Positions 13,000 to 13,085 of a stretch of DNA of 13,085 nt are shown piece by piece (position 1 is the first letter of the stretch; each line of letters opens with the position of its first letter). This DNA is from Clostridia bacterium (lineage in GTDB: Bacteria; Bacillota; DULZ01), in the NCBI GenBank assembly GCA_012520135.1, contig JAAYOX010000239.1, positions 1-13,085 on the forward strand, in the 5' to 3' direction. The notes under the pieces are model-generated. The model was not told the DNA's origin, ran no database searches, and worked only from the letters and a program-made list of their open reading frames with translations. The position numbers and the translations under genes were made by a program.

Positions 13000-13085
13000 T
13001 TATGGTGAAAATTCAGCAAATCTTTGTTGAGCAAGCTCCCAAAGTTGGCGGAATTCCGGTTTGTCCCGGCGCTGGGCTATTCGCC
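13000..13085 (-). CDS. C-terminal end of an unidentified protein (rest outside the window)
   Basis: The last 27 codons of a minus-strand gene end in RIAQRRDKPEFRQLWELA followed by QQRFAEFSP and TAA. The peptide is charged and helical and reads like true coding sequence. A strong terminator directly after the stop supports it. The other two minus-strand frames are closed here. Too little is visible to name the protein. Confidence 0.6.
   Translation of the reverse strand, partial: RIAQRRDKPEFRQLWELAQQRFAEFSP

Overview
The window looks like the chromosome of an endospore-forming anaerobic Firmicute of the Clostridia, Desulfotomaculum/Peptococcaceae-like. The evidence is the sporulation protein YlbJ, an alpha/beta-type SASP, its germination protease GPR, strong AGGAGG-type ribosome binding sites, and a gene order close to the Bacillus ylbH-ylbJ-ylbK-ylbN-rpmF block. 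The species cannot be named from sequence alone. No tRNA, rRNA, CRISPR array or intact mobile element was seen.

Left part (1-3514, all minus strand). Reading 5'->3' on the minus strand: a patatin-like phospholipase gene overlaps ackA (acetate kinase) by 4 bp; then yceD/ylbN and rpmF (ribosomal protein L32), which have their own promoter just past the ackA stop; an intrinsic terminator; then fapR, the malonyl-CoA-responsive regulator of lipid synthesis, cut by the window edge. A FapR operator lies on the fapR promoter. The group links membrane lipid synthesis and turnover, acetate/ATP metabolism and ribosome assembly.

Middle (3621-6032). ylbJ (+) faces a minus-strand pair, rsmD and a coiled-coil protein. 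coaD, often found next to rsmD, is absent. The convergent gap holds a palindromic repeat whose second copy sits in another convergent gap at about 10.47-10.57 kb.

6033-6561 is a gene-free stretch of about 530 bp. It holds several strong hairpins and three intrinsic terminators, two on the plus strand although no plus-strand gene precedes them. This points to an unannotated structured RNA.

Right part (6562-13085). A membrane-anchored serine beta-lactamase-family hydrolase (-) diverges from an ADP-forming acetate-CoA ligase (+), which makes ATP from acetyl-CoA and so parallels AckA. Three tandem 14-bp repeats and a palindrome lie in the shared 303-bp control region. Then come a small zinc-ribbon gene of the YlaI type (-), gpr (+) facing its substrate SASP gene (-, with a sigmaG/sigmaF-type promoter), a coupled pair of unknown genes (-), and the C-terminal end of one more minus-strand gene.
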